A stretch of DNA of 64,000 nt from a bacterium (GTDB lineage: Bacteria; Electryoneota; Electryoneia; Electryoneales; Electryoneaceae): assembly GCA_020444265.1 (NCBI GenBank), contig JAHLLH010000001.1, positions 434,001 to 498,000 on the forward strand, given 5' to 3'. Shown piece after piece: positions 36,457 to 45,684 of the stretch. The notes under the pieces were generated by a model. That model searched no databases. It was not told the DNA's origin and worked only from the letters and a program-made list of their open reading frames with translations. Position 1 is the stretch's first letter, and every line of letters starts with the position of its first letter. The position numbers were made by a program, and so were the translations under genes.

Positions 36457-36988
36457 ATTTCAGGAATAGAAGAAGGATACATGAATTGTTTCTTTGGATG
36501 AATGAACCCTCTTCTCTTTCGGCTTCTAAAAGAAGGGGGGAGGCTTTCGGGTATCGTAATCCATTTTGTCGTGAGTCTTTCTTATATCCTTGGATGATAA
36601 ACGGAAGTAGGTCTCAAGGGTGAATAGCATGACCATAATCAGTAATTGAGGCAGTATTCAATGGCTTTGAGCTAACCAAGTCGATGGATATGGACTCTCG
36701 ATCTGCAGAATTAGAGGATACTCGGGTTACTGTGTCAGGTCAGACGCAGGTCAATCCAATACAATTTTGTTCCACTCGGGATCGAAATTGATGGCAAAGA
36801 GAGCACATCGTGTGGGTGAGCGAGGTGCAACCACTTTGCTGCCCAACCATAAATCATGTGATTCCTCTAATTATACATAACGTATATTATCGGTGAAGAA
36901 TAGTCCAATGTATTTTTGTAAAATCCTATAAATAAACAACCTGATCAGTATTTGGCATGTAGTTGATTACTGGCGATACTACGAGTAT
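36457..36988. other. AT-rich intergenic region, no gene seen
   Basis: About 530 bp between two converging transcripts (the receiver gene and dinB). The sequence is clearly AT-richer than the surrounding genes, notably near 36850-36960. I see no open frame with a ribosome site and no RNA gene. Confidence 0.5.
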
Positions 36989-38272
36989 CTACCACCCTTT
37001 TCGCAGCGATTCCAAACTTGCGGCCATTCCCAATACCTTTTCTCCATACTGATCTTTCATTTGGTCCACCGCGTGCAGAAGCCTTGTTCTCCGCTCGTGT
37101 GTTGCGGCGGTAAAGAGATTGTGTTGAACGCCATGATGCTCGTCCGGCCGAACCAGCCCGGATACACTCACGCCGATCAGACGGATCGGTTTGTCACCCG
37201 GACGCCATAAATCGTTCAGCAGCTCATGCGCCAGTTCATATACCTTCAAAGGATCGTCTGTCCACTCATCAAGCTTCCGCTGGTGGTCATACGTCCTGAA
37301 ATCGTGCGTTCGAAGCTTCAGGGTCACGACTCGGCCTACATAGCCTGCTTTTCGCATCCGTCTGGTCGCTTTTTCAGACAAATACAGCAGTCTGCTGAGC
37401 AGCATGTCAAGATCTGTCACGTCAACATGAAACGTATGTTCATGCCCCATGGATTTGTCTTCAGCTCGTTCCTCCATGGCGATGATTTCCGCGCCACTCT
37501 TGCCTTTGATCGTTTCGGCCAGGTCGCGCCCATGTTTTCCCATGAATTTCTGAAGCATGGACATCGGAGCTTGAGCGAGGTCGTCTATTGTATAAATGTT
37601 CAGCTTGTTCAACGAAATCTCAGTCGATGGTCCGACCCCAGGAATGGTTCGTACGGTCATTGGCCCGAAAATCCGTCCGACATCCTCTGGCTTTACATAG
37701 GTTAATCCATCTGGTTTTTCCAGCCCTGACGCCATTTTTGCCACAATACGTGATGGCCCGATACCAACCGATGCTGTAAGGTTCAGCTCGCTGTGTATCG
37801 CCTGTTTTATCTGATTGGCGTATGCTTCAGGGCCTCCGAACAGATGACTGCATCCGGTAGCATCCAGGAACGCTTCGTCGATGCTGTAGGGTTCAACAAC
37901 CGGGCTGTATCGACGTAGTATTGCCATCAACTGTACCGATACCCAGCTGTATTTACCGCCTTTTGTGCTCACATGTATGGCGTCTGGACAGCGCCTTTCG
38001 ACTTCAGCGATGGACATGCCGGCGTGAACACCGTATTCACGAGCTACATAATTTGCCGTTGTAACCACCCCACGGCTGCCTTTCGGTCCGCCTACAACCA
38101 CCGGCTTCCCCTTCAGCGATGGGTTGTCTCGCTCCTCAATGGCAGCGAAGAAAGCATCCATATCCACATGCAGAACCAGTGCCGGATTGGATTTTGACAA
38201 AGTGCGTGGCCGACGTGGCGAATCGTCCTCCACTCCTTTCCGTATCCTGTCCCGCACTTCGGCTCGCATCAT
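36989..38272 (-). CDS. dinB: DNA polymerase IV (Y-family)
   Basis: The 427-residue protein is a complete Y-family translesion polymerase. The catalytic carboxylates are present: D37 (VLHVDMDAFFAAIE) and D132/E133 (YSIDEAFLDATG). Also seen are VVVGGPKGSRGVVTTANYVA, the helix-hairpin-helix IPGVGPSTEISLNKLNI and a little-finger domain with GRVVTLKLRTHDF. It inserts nucleotides opposite damaged bases. A small DUF6504-like gene lies 25 bp upstream and a LexA-like box lies before that, so DNA-damage induction is likely. The first 25 residues are a family-variable extension; the second Met is an equal candidate start. Confidence 0.96.
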   Translation of the reverse strand: MMRAEVRDRIRKGVEDDSPRRPRTLSKSNPALVLHVDMDAFFAAIEERDNPSLKGKPVVVGGPKGSRGVVTTANYVAREYGVHAGMSIAEVERRCPDAIHVSTKGGKYSWVSVQLMAILRRYSPVVEPYSIDEAFLDATGCSHLFGGPEAYANQIKQAIHSELNLTASVGIGPSRIVAKMASGLEKPDGLTYVKPEDVGRIFGPMTVRTIPGVGPSTEISLNKLNIYTIDDLAQAPMSMLQKFMGKHGRDLAETIKGKSGAEIIAMEERAEDKSMGHEHTFHVDVTDLDMLLSRLLYLSEKATRRMRKAGYVGRVVTLKLRTHDFRTYDHQRKLDEWTDDPLKVYELAHELLNDLWRPGDKPIRLIGVSVSGLVRPDEHHGVQHNLFTAATHERRTRLLHAVDQMKDQYGEKVLGMAASLESLRKGW

Positions 38273-38297
38273 GGTTTTGTCACCCTTCCCATCCCAT

Positions 38298-38552
38298 TCA
38301 GCCGACCAGGCAGACGCGATTCAACAGCCAGCCGCGCGAATCACTGTTGTAGGTCAGTTCGTAGACATCTGGACCGGTGGTCATGACCGAATAGTGGTAA
38401 AAACGTGTCTGGCCTTCATCTGACACCCACTCGCCATTGACCCGTTCTACACGGTAAACACGCTCCTTCCAGCGGAATTTCAACGGCCGAATACGGCCAT
38501 CCCGAAAGAGCGCAATCATCTCGATCTTGTCCTGGATGTCTTCGTACTGCAC
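38298..38552 (-). CDS. Small DUF6504-like protein upstream of dinB
   Basis: An 84-residue product starts at a GTG behind GAGGGG. It contains FRDGRIRPLKFRWKERVYRV, ERVNGEWVSDEGQTRFYHYS and YELTYNSDSRGWLLNRV. The 'G.P..F.W.G..Y.V..V...W' pattern and the position beside a Y-family polymerase match the small domain DUF6504, often found near imuB/dinB/dnaE2 genes. The beta-rich fold suggests a nucleic-acid or protein-binding accessory. It is probably transcribed with dinB (25 bp gap) from the LexA-like box at 38606-38621. Confidence 0.7.
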   Translation of the reverse strand: MQYEDIQDKIEMIALFRDGRIRPLKFRWKERVYRVERVNGEWVSDEGQTRFYHYSVMTTGPDVYELTYNSDSRGWLLNRVCLVG

Positions 38553-38605
38553 AGTACCCCTCGTGATGATGGCCAGCGGTCGTGTTCACTACTCGTTTCC
38601 TGATA

Positions 38606-38621
38606 CTAAACAAATGTTCAG
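38606..38621 (-). promoter_or_regulatory. LexA-like SOS box upstream of the DUF6504-dinB pair
   Basis: On the minus strand the 16-mer is CTGAACATTTGTTTAG, about 54 bp before the GTG. It differs in one base from CTG-N10-CAG, the proteobacterial LexA box, and also fits GAAC-N4-GTTY, the Bacillus-type box. It shares 13 of 16 bases with the box before imuB at 61623-61638. Confidence 0.7.
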
Positions 38622-38733
38622 AAGTAATGTACAGGCAACCAGCGGATACGTCAAGAGGTGCCCTCTGGTTCGTGGGGACTTCAGGGGAGTCAACCTGGGA
38701 TAAAGTGGAGCAAAATTGTTTTTTATGAAGATA

Positions 38734-40194
38734 TTAGAACGAGGGGCCAATACGTACGAGGACTCGATACCCGGAGTCTGGAAAACGGTAGCTGCGAGCG
38801 ATTTCGAAGCGGACGATATCCCTGTAGGGAACATGCAACACGAGGCCGATCCCATAGGAGACCTCCCACCCATCCGTTGCCTTTGTCTCGAATGTGGTGG
38901 TTGATGAAGCTGGTGGTGTCCCCCCTACAGCTCCCCCATCAACAAAAAGCATTCCGGACAGGCCAATCTTCAAATCGCGTGCATAGGGATCCAGAAAATC
39001 AAATGTTGGCTTGAAGGAAATATACTGGATTGGGATAATATCACCACGCAGCTCAATACTGGCAAGACCGCGCCATGTGCCCTCATAAGCTGTCTCCATT
39101 GGACTGCGAACACCATTATCCCTGTCCAGCAGTAGACGACGATACCGTAGGCTGGGACCGACAATCCATTGGGTGTCTACACTGCTGGCCAGATGAACAC
39201 GTGGGTGCGGCGATGTATATGTGGCTAAGGTGATGCCAGGCTGCAGGAAAGTACGTGAGCTGTAATTCAAACCAGTCGTACTGCTTAGATGGATTGCGGC
39301 ACGGTACCCCTGTGATGCCCAGGGCTTGTAGTGACGAGTGTCTCTTATAAACCCAACGGCAACGCCACCATTCAAGTCACCCAGGTTGCCACTGTTTTCG
39401 GTCAGGTTCAACGTTCGGTTATCGTGGGCGGAAAATCGTATCTGAGACAAGTCTACAGCAGTCCAAAGGCGATTTTCCAGCTTATACCGTCGGCCAAACC
39501 GTGCATCGAAAGATCGTTCGATCTTGTCGATCCCTTCCCAGTCCAGCAAAGATCGAGGTTCATGTTCTCGGGTTGATTTCGCTTCGAGTTTCAGGGACCA
39601 TTCGCGGTCTTCTTTACTGAGATAGGGAATATCCCAGGAAAATTCCTGTCCCTCGATGTAGCCAAAGCGGGCGCTGAGGTCGACTGTTTCGCGTCTGCCA
39701 CGAAAATTCCCATGTGAAACCAGCAGACCGAAGCCGAAACGGGATGGGTTATCCTCGTCAATCGCGAGGAAAACACTGGGCCAGACATACCAGAGCTCGG
39801 TCACCTGGACAATCAAAGCATGTTCACCCGTTTTTAGAGTATCCAGGGAAAGCTGCGCACGGCTGAAAAGGCCAAGTGATTCGAGACGTTTCCGGTCTCG
39901 TTCCAGCGCAGAACTATCCACCATCGCCCCCGGATGCGCTTCTATTTCGGTGCGAATAACAAAATCCTGGGTACTCCGGTTTCCACGGACGATAACGGTA
40001 TCAATTGCTACAGCGCTTATTGAGCCGGCACTCGCTACTGCTGCTATAGATAAGAAATAGAGTGTAGCAGTGAGGATAAGAAGGAATGTGCGAACGCGTG
40101 GAGTACCGGCAGGCTGGATCAGGATGTTACCAGTTGTAAAGTAGTGTAAGAAAGATGGAGTCATGCCGTGTCGTTTCATCCTGCGCGCTATCAT
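38734..40194 (-). CDS. Omp85-family outer-membrane protein with one POTRA domain
   Basis: Up to 486 residues; the start is uncertain (ATG at 40194, 40179 or 40164), and all overlap the end of the upstream gene. A hydrophobic export signal (FLLILTATLYFLSIAAVASA) precedes one POTRA-like domain (about 60-125: AIDTVIVRGNRSTQDFVIRT, LESLGLFSRAQLSLDTL). A 16-strand-type Omp85 barrel follows: DLNGGVAVGFIRDTRHYKPW, GLSGMLFVDGGAVG, VSYGIGLVLHVPYRDIVRFE, ending VLVRIGPSF with a C-terminal Phe. It resembles FhaC/TamA/BamA relatives but has fewer POTRA units than BamA. It ends a minus-strand run that starts with hflK. Confidence 0.85.
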   Translation of the reverse strand: MIARRMKRHGMTPSFLHYFTTGNILIQPAGTPRVRTFLLILTATLYFLSIAAVASAGSISAVAIDTVIVRGNRSTQDFVIRTEIEAHPGAMVDSSALERDRKRLESLGLFSRAQLSLDTLKTGEHALIVQVTELWYVWPSVFLAIDEDNPSRFGFGLLVSHGNFRGRRETVDLSARFGYIEGQEFSWDIPYLSKEDREWSLKLEAKSTREHEPRSLLDWEGIDKIERSFDARFGRRYKLENRLWTAVDLSQIRFSAHDNRTLNLTENSGNLGDLNGGVAVGFIRDTRHYKPWASQGYRAAIHLSSTTGLNYSSRTFLQPGITLATYTSPHPRVHLASSVDTQWIVGPSLRYRRLLLDRDNGVRSPMETAYEGTWRGLASIELRGDIIPIQYISFKPTFDFLDPYARDLKIGLSGMLFVDGGAVGGTPPASSTTTFETKATDGWEVSYGIGLVLHVPYRDIVRFEIARSYRFPDSGYRVLVRIGPSF

Positions 40195-41953
40195 CCACCG
40201 TCAGGAAGGATGCATTCATGTTTAGCTGAAGGTTGCGGTTCCGCGTGGTAGTAACCCGCACCATCGGGCCGTGGGCTCGATAATCTCTTGCCTGGCTTCG
40301 TCGTGTGGAGCCGTCCGCATTTCGATCAAGTCGATCCTCGATTCGATGCTGGAGCCGATAGCCAAGAGTTAACGTCGCACGTGTCCAAATCGTCCGTTGA
40401 AGTGCGAGGGAACCGTAGTATGCTTGTGCTTCGTCCGATAATTCCTGGACAAATTCATCCCAGCGCAGCCGTCCCCTGTCCTCCAGGTCGTATCGTGACG
40501 CTATCTCGGCACTCCAATTCGGCATCAGCGGTATGATAAGGGTATCGGACGCGGACCACCGTCGTAAAGCGTTACTTCGGAGAGACGTACTCGCTACTGC
40601 ATCCTCGAAATCATAGACATTATAGTTGGCGAGGACTTCAAAATCCGTCGTGTTTCGCCAGCCACTTCCAGGTATCCATTGAATGGCCGGATTCAGCCTG
40701 AAAACACGATTCCAGCGGTTGTCGGCTGACCGTACGCTGGAAATGTTGACCAGGTGATCGAGAACGACAAGAGCATCTACCACCAGTCGTGTGTCTGATA
40801 GTAGGTAAAAGATACTTTGATGGCGAATGCTATGGATTAGACGGTCGCGATCTGAGGTCTCGAGACTGTCGGGGGAATTAAAAGCCAGTTTCTGCGCATT
40901 GTAGCTGAAGAGAACTGAATCTCCATCACTACTCCAGCCGCCTGATAATTGGATAATTTGCCGTCTTCCCAGGATCAGACTTCCGCCATAGGTACGATCT
41001 TCAACGCCATAGCTGTAGCTGGCCATGCCAAAATAGTCGCCATGTTCACCTTGAAGCGCGAACCGATTGACAAAGTCCAGTTCCCTGCCAGCTCCGATGT
41101 CCCCTTGATCATAGTCCACATTCGTATTACGAAAACGGATGTCATACGAACCAATCATGTCATTGCCGACTGGAGAAACGAGCGAGTTAGCAAGTTGTAA
41201 TTCGTCATTCAAACGACGGACTACATTTCCTGTTGTCCCTAGAAAGAGGTCATTTCTCCGATTGATCCAGCGAAGATCAAGGATATCTGTAGCATCCCCG
41301 AAGGGTTGACGGGTGCGCATGGCAAGGATTGCTTCATGGTTTCTGCGCTCTCCGTATTGGTCAATCCATCCATCTCCTTCCATTTTGAAAGGGTTGTCCC
41401 ACTCTGGCGCATAGCTGAAGCCACCACGCCCTGACGGGCCAGCGCCTTCTCCTTGCGTCTGCTGGTCGAAGGCACCTCCGCCCAACAGATGTACTTCGAA
41501 AACGGGTCCAGCCTGCCATTTTACGCCAGATCGCACTGAACCGCGAGTAATACGTGTGTCATCGCCCGAACGCAGGGATTCTGAGACCTGATGAACGTCT
41601 TCCCGATTTGGCAGGTTGCTGACAGATCCACGTTCAACGATGAAGCGTGCAGCGCGATCCTGGTATTCCTGGCCTGCAGATTCAATTACAAGCGAAAGAT
41701 CCCGGTTGAACCTGTGCTCAGCGTTGAGACGCAGAACAAACTCGTTCTTCCATTGAGGTTTGAACCCGGGAAGGTTTCGGTTTGTAATTTCACTTGAACC
41801 CAATCCACGGACGGACCAGTCCTGCTCTTGACGGTTGAGTTGCCCCTGAAGTCGCCAGACTCGGGTGTCAAGCTCCTGGGAATACCGTGTCAGCAACGAA
41901 TCGGATCCATCGGCCTGGCCAAGGATCATGAGCGGGCAAGCGAGAACCCACAA
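40127..41953 (-). CDS. Putative outer-membrane beta-barrel protein of unknown function
   Basis: The roughly 608-residue product has an N-terminal hydrophobic segment (WVLACPLMILGQADG) and a long body of alternating strands rich in Y, W, N and R. It ends FLTLLYNW, with the aromatic C-terminus typical of outer-membrane barrels. The first usable start is a TTG at 41953. The frame is open a little further up and would add R-A-Q-R, a better signal-peptide head, but no standard start codon is there. No named family is recognised. It starts about 17 bp after a DUF502 gene and overlaps the following Omp85 gene by up to 68 bp, which suggests coordinated synthesis. Confidence 0.7.
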   Translation of the reverse strand: MWVLACPLMILGQADGSDSLLTRYSQELDTRVWRLQGQLNRQEQDWSVRGLGSSEITNRNLPGFKPQWKNEFVLRLNAEHRFNRDLSLVIESAGQEYQDRAARFIVERGSVSNLPNREDVHQVSESLRSGDDTRITRGSVRSGVKWQAGPVFEVHLLGGGAFDQQTQGEGAGPSGRGGFSYAPEWDNPFKMEGDGWIDQYGERRNHEAILAMRTRQPFGDATDILDLRWINRRNDLFLGTTGNVVRRLNDELQLANSLVSPVGNDMIGSYDIRFRNTNVDYDQGDIGAGRELDFVNRFALQGEHGDYFGMASYSYGVEDRTYGGSLILGRRQIIQLSGGWSSDGDSVLFSYNAQKLAFNSPDSLETSDRDRLIHSIRHQSIFYLLSDTRLVVDALVVLDHLVNISSVRSADNRWNRVFRLNPAIQWIPGSGWRNTTDFEVLANYNVYDFEDAVASTSLRSNALRRWSASDTLIIPLMPNWSAEIASRYDLEDRGRLRWDEFVQELSDEAQAYYGSLALQRTIWTRATLTLGYRLQHRIEDRLDRNADGSTRRSQARDYRAHGPMVRVTTTRNRNLQLNMNASFLTVDDSAQDETTRHDSIFLTLLYNW

Positions 41954-41970
41954 CCATCGTTGCGCACGAG

Positions 41971-42717
41971 TTATCCCATGGAGCTGTTGTCATCTCCCGG
42001 TGTAGGGGCCAGACGTATTCCCAGGGCGCGAGCAGCTTCGCGTGAACCACCTCCACTTTTAGGTACAATCGCACCTGCGGAAATGATCAATTTCAGTGCC
42101 TCTTCAACGGACAAATCGAGGTACGTTACATCTTGTTTCGGGACAAACAGCAGATAACCGGATGTAGGATTGGGAGTTGTTGGAACAAATATACTGATCA
42201 CATCAGATCCGATCGCCCGTTGTGCTGCCCCTCGTGTATCCTGGGTAACGAACCCGATACTATAAACATTCTCCTTTGGGTACTCCATGATCACCGCATA
42301 CTTGAACACTTCGCGCTGACCACCGAGCAACGCTTCGGAGATCTGCAAGATGGCGATATAAACCTTGTTTACCAGCGGGATACGTTCGATTATGCTATTA
42401 AGCACTTCAACAAAACGTTTCCCGAGGTACTGTTTCGCAAGCCAGCCAGCGACCAGCATCAACAGAACCAGGGCGATGAAACCGATCCCATGTACCATCT
42501 GGTTCTGGAAATACTCGATCCCCAGAAACTTCGCCAACAGGTATTGGATTGGTTTCCCAAGGAAACCATCCGCAAACAGGAAGAGGTTGATCACCAGCCA
42601 TATGGTCAGAAACAATGGGGCTATGACCACAAATCCTGCAATCAGGAGGCCCCGTATTCGCTTCAACAGCGGTTCACTTCCGCCGGAGGCGTTCGATTTG
42701 CCAGTTTCAGGAGTCAT
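41971..42717 (-). CDS. DUF502 family membrane protein
   Basis: The 248-residue protein has two transmembrane helices (GLLIAGFVVIAPLFLTIWLV and HGIGFIALVLLMLVAGWLA). A soluble domain follows with IIERIPLVNKVYIAILQIS, FKYAVIMEYPKENVYSIGFV and IFVPTTPNPTSGYLLFVPKQ. The NPTSG and IP-x-V motifs are characteristic of DUF502, a widespread inner-membrane family without established function. It follows hflC by 47 bp on the same strand. Confidence 0.93.
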   Translation of the reverse strand: MTPETGKSNASGGSEPLLKRIRGLLIAGFVVIAPLFLTIWLVINLFLFADGFLGKPIQYLLAKFLGIEYFQNQMVHGIGFIALVLLMLVAGWLAKQYLGKRFVEVLNSIIERIPLVNKVYIAILQISEALLGGQREVFKYAVIMEYPKENVYSIGFVTQDTRGAAQRAIGSDVISIFVPTTPNPTSGYLLFVPKQDVTYLDLSVEEALKLIISAGAIVPKSGGGSREAARALGIRLAPTPGDDNSSMG

Positions 42718-42764
42718 AACGAATTATATCCGTATGACAATGCTTGAGTTCCCATGCTCTCCTT

Positions 42765-43613
42765 CTACTTCAAGTACTTGAAGAGTTCCGTTTCTGGTGG
42801 CAATACAATAGTGGTGTTCTCATCCAGCGCTTTACGGTACATCTCCAAGGTGCGAGTGAAATCGTAGAAATTCGGGTCACGTTCAAACGCATTCGCGTAG
42901 ACCGCAATTGCATTTGCTTCCGCATCACCGCGAATAATCTGGGATTCGCGATAGGCATCTGCGAGAATCACCTTCACCTGACGATCCGCTTCGGCACGAA
43001 GTTTGAGAGCCTCTTCTTCCCCTTCGCTTCGGTACAGGTTAGCGATTCGTTCACGTTCTGCACGCATCCGTCGGTAGATCGCTTCCTCATTTTCTTCCGG
43101 AAGGTCAGTGCGTTTGATACGGACATCGAGGATTTCAATCCCGTAATCTATCGACTTCAGGGTCGCTTCTTTTGTCACCGCCACCATGATCCGTTCACGA
43201 TTCGCGGAGACTATTTCCTCCATCTCATGCTGACCCAGCTCACGCAGCAGGTCGGAGTATATGATGTCGTCGAGTCGTGCCTGTGCTGCAGCTTCAGTTC
43301 GAACGGTTTGGCGGAATCTCAACGGATCTGTGATACGCCAGCGAGCAAAGGCATCGACAACCAGGTTCTTCTTATCCTGGGTGACGACAATGTTTGGAGG
43401 GCTATCATAGATCAACAGCCGTTTTTCAAACCGTTCAATGGTCCGGAAAGGTGGCGGAAACTTGAAGTGAAGGCCAGGTTCGGTTACCGTATCAATCGGT
43501 TTCCCGAATTCGAGCACGATGGCCTGTTCGGTCTCAGCTACTCTGTATGTTACCAGGCTGAGGATAATTAATAGCAGAACAATCACGGAAGCGGCGAATC
43601 GAAGATTCCTCAT
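42765..43613 (-). CDS. hflC: HflC, SPFH/band-7 protease modulator
   Basis: The 282-residue protein has one N-terminal transmembrane helix (ASVIVLLLIILSLVTYRVA) and then a band-7/SPFH domain. Landmarks are EQAIVLEFGKPIDTVTEPGL, RLLIYDSPPNIVVTQDKKNL and YGIEILDVRIKRTDLPEE. A coiled-coil stretch follows (RMRAERERIANLYRSEGEEE). HflC forms a large inner-membrane complex with HflK that encloses the FtsH protease. The ATG overlaps the hflK stop by 4 bp and is preceded by GGAGG within hflK. Confidence 0.96.
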   Translation of the reverse strand: MRNLRFAASVIVLLLIILSLVTYRVAETEQAIVLEFGKPIDTVTEPGLHFKFPPPFRTIERFEKRLLIYDSPPNIVVTQDKKNLVVDAFARWRITDPLRFRQTVRTEAAAQARLDDIIYSDLLRELGQHEMEEIVSANRERIMVAVTKEATLKSIDYGIEILDVRIKRTDLPEENEEAIYRRMRAERERIANLYRSEGEEEALKLRAEADRQVKVILADAYRESQIIRGDAEANAIAVYANAFERDPNFYDFTRTLEMYRKALDENTTIVLPPETELFKYLK

Positions 43614-44629
43614 TTGCCACCTCCTTTCGTTGAGCCGGCTTGTTTACCGGCAGCACCCAACCCCGAACCGACAACATTCACAAGATCACCACCTGCCTGT
43701 GTTTTCAGGATGTACTTGGTCACGCCCGGCAGCACTTCTTCCATTGTTTCAAGAAGCATACGTTTCCGTGTGACAGTCGGCGCCTTACGATAAGCGGCAA
43801 GCACAGCTTCGAAGTTCTTTGCTTCACCCTCGGCACGTTTCACCCGTTCCTCGGCAAAACCCTGCGCTTGCAAGACCTGCTGTGCAGCTTCGCCACGTGC
43901 CTTCGGGATCAAGTCGTTCGCATACCCTTGTGCTTCGTTCACAAGGCGAGCTTTGTCCTCTTTCGCTGAGGCTACCTCACGGAAGGCATCAGCCACCTCA
44001 TCCGGCGGTAGAACATCCTTCAATTGCACCTGGGTAATGGTCACGCCACACTCGTAATTATCGAGGATGGCCTGGAGCATCTGCATGGTTTCGGCCTGAA
44101 TGGTGCCTTTTCCCGTCGTCAACGCTTCATCAATTGAATGTTGACCAACCACCTGGCGGATGACCGCTTCGGTGGCAAGCTGGATGGTGGTGGGCACATC
44201 GCGGACCACAAAGAGGTACTTGACAGGATCTTTGATCTTGTACTGGACAATTAGATCAATCGCGACGATATTCAGGCTGCCCGATAACATCAGTGACTCT
44301 TCCGGGATATCGATCACACGATTGGCACGTCGATCCTCGCGGAAGCCAACTTCGAGACGTTTCACCTCGGTCACTTTCGGCAGATTCACCGTCTCAATAG
44401 GCCAAGGCATGTGGTAGTTCAGGCCGGAAGTGTGAATGCGGGTAAACTTCCCGAATGTCCGGATGACACCCTCTTCATCGGGCCCAACCACGTAAATCCC
44501 GCTCAGAAGCCAGAGAAGGATGACGACAGCGATCAGCCCGACTCCGCTGAACCGGCCAAACATTTTGCCGAGATCAGGAACTCGAAACACATCGCCGCCA
44601 ATGTTGATATGACGGTACGGAATCTTCAT
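43610..44629 (-). CDS. hflK: HflK, SPFH/band-7 protease modulator
   Basis: The 339-residue protein starts at an ATG behind AGGAGG. A transmembrane helix (GLIAVVILLWLLSGIYVV) is followed by the band-7 domain (PDEEGVIRTFGKFTRIHTSG, LNYHMPWPIETVNLPKVTE, YLFVVRDVPTTIQLATEAVI). The coiled coil carries the HflK-typical NEAQGYANDLIPKARGEAAQ, and a glycine-rich tail ends GSTKGGGK. E. coli HflK is longer at the N-terminus; this form lacks the long Gly-rich head. Co-translated with hflC. Confidence 0.96.
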   Translation of the reverse strand: MKIPYRHINIGGDVFRVPDLGKMFGRFSGVGLIAVVILLWLLSGIYVVGPDEEGVIRTFGKFTRIHTSGLNYHMPWPIETVNLPKVTEVKRLEVGFREDRRANRVIDIPEESLMLSGSLNIVAIDLIVQYKIKDPVKYLFVVRDVPTTIQLATEAVIRQVVGQHSIDEALTTGKGTIQAETMQMLQAILDNYECGVTITQVQLKDVLPPDEVADAFREVASAKEDKARLVNEAQGYANDLIPKARGEAAQQVLQAQGFAEERVKRAEGEAKNFEAVLAAYRKAPTVTRKRMLLETMEEVLPGVTKYILKTQAGGDLVNVVGSGLGAAGKQAGSTKGGGK

Positions 44630-44654
44630 GAACGTCCTCCTTCAGGGGCCTGTG

Positions 44655-45524
44655 TCAGAACAAGAGAAAGATATACTGGACAAAGTGACGGAACCGCTTT
44701 CCCTCAGGATCAAACAAAAGTGAATACGAGAATTCGTACTGCCGGTCTCCAGTAGTCCGTAAGCCAATTCCACCCGTGGCGAACCAACGGTCCGATTCCT
44801 GGATGTATCCACCGCGAAGAGTGACCAGCTCGTTGCCGAACATCTCCACGCCCACACGATACTGCTCTTTGAAGTCGACTATGCGAGTTTTTCGATAGGA
44901 GCTCGTGGATACCATCACCATCAACGGGCCGCCTCCATAGGCGAGACCATAATCGAGTCGTTCTTTCAACACCTCAAACGGATTTGACCCGATGGTCAGG
45001 TTTCTCAGGACCAGTCCCATTACAAAACCACTCTGATGTCTTCCAAGAAACCCTAAATCGATCGGGAAACCGTAGGTCATTTCACCACTTGAATCACGTT
45101 CTGCGGCGAATTTCAATGTCGCCGCACCGGGAGTCGCAGGAGTAAAATTGAACCCGAGTGGCATTCCAACCATGTTGACGTAGTGGTCGCCTCTTCGGGT
45201 TTGCGCCCACCAGCCTTGCCCGATGAGCGAGACGGGCACATCAAAGTCCGAGTTTTTGTTGTAGAGGGCAAACCACCAGCTTCGTGGAGCTTCTGTCCAC
45301 TGGATAGGTTGAATACCGCCGCCGAATGTTAAGGTCTGCCAGACGAGCGAAGCGGGATTGTGGTAGACTGCATCGGTGCCATAGGTCATTGCCGCTGCAG
45401 GTCCACCGAGCGCCATGTGGCGAGCTCCGACCGGGTCAACAGGAATATCCTGGGCAAAAAGAGGGTGCGAACATGCCAGGAACATAATCAGGACAAAGGT
45501 TTTGAGGGATTGTGACGGCTGCAT
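44655..45524 (-). CDS. PorV/PorQ-like outer-membrane barrel protein
   Basis: I place the start at the ATG at 45524, giving 289 residues with a signal peptide (TFVLIMFLACSHPLFAQ). The segment DPVGARHMALGGPAAAMTYG followed by TDAVYHNPASLV is the N-terminal signature of PorV/PorQ-type barrels. PorV is a shuttle component of T9SS in Bacteroidetes. The rest is strand-rich (GFVMGLVLRNLTIG, RVGVEMFGNELVTLRGGYI) and ends YIFLLF. It is divergent from the M14 carboxypeptidase gene, whose product has a sorting domain, so the pairing is consistent with T9SS use. The family also includes FadL-like porins, so a direct T9SS role is not proven. Confidence 0.75.
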   Translation of the reverse strand: MQPSQSLKTFVLIMFLACSHPLFAQDIPVDPVGARHMALGGPAAAMTYGTDAVYHNPASLVWQTLTFGGGIQPIQWTEAPRSWWFALYNKNSDFDVPVSLIGQGWWAQTRRGDHYVNMVGMPLGFNFTPATPGAATLKFAAERDSSGEMTYGFPIDLGFLGRHQSGFVMGLVLRNLTIGSNPFEVLKERLDYGLAYGGGPLMVMVSTSSYRKTRIVDFKEQYRVGVEMFGNELVTLRGGYIQESDRWFATGGIGLRTTGDRQYEFSYSLLFDPEGKRFRHFVQYIFLLF

Positions 45525-45684
45525 CAGCAGAAACCTACTGCGTGAATCATCCACGTGCAAATATTGAATCGATCAAGGGAGACCAACCCTCGCTTGCTGT
45601 TGCGAGGATTTTGCCTCACCCCCAATATTGCATAGATTAAACGAAGCCCCTACTGTTTGGATCGAACTCGAGAGGAATTTACTT

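Noticed and set aside
42744-43571. 275-codon plus-strand frame
   Set aside because: Shadow of hflC, which has complete SPFH motifs on the other strand.
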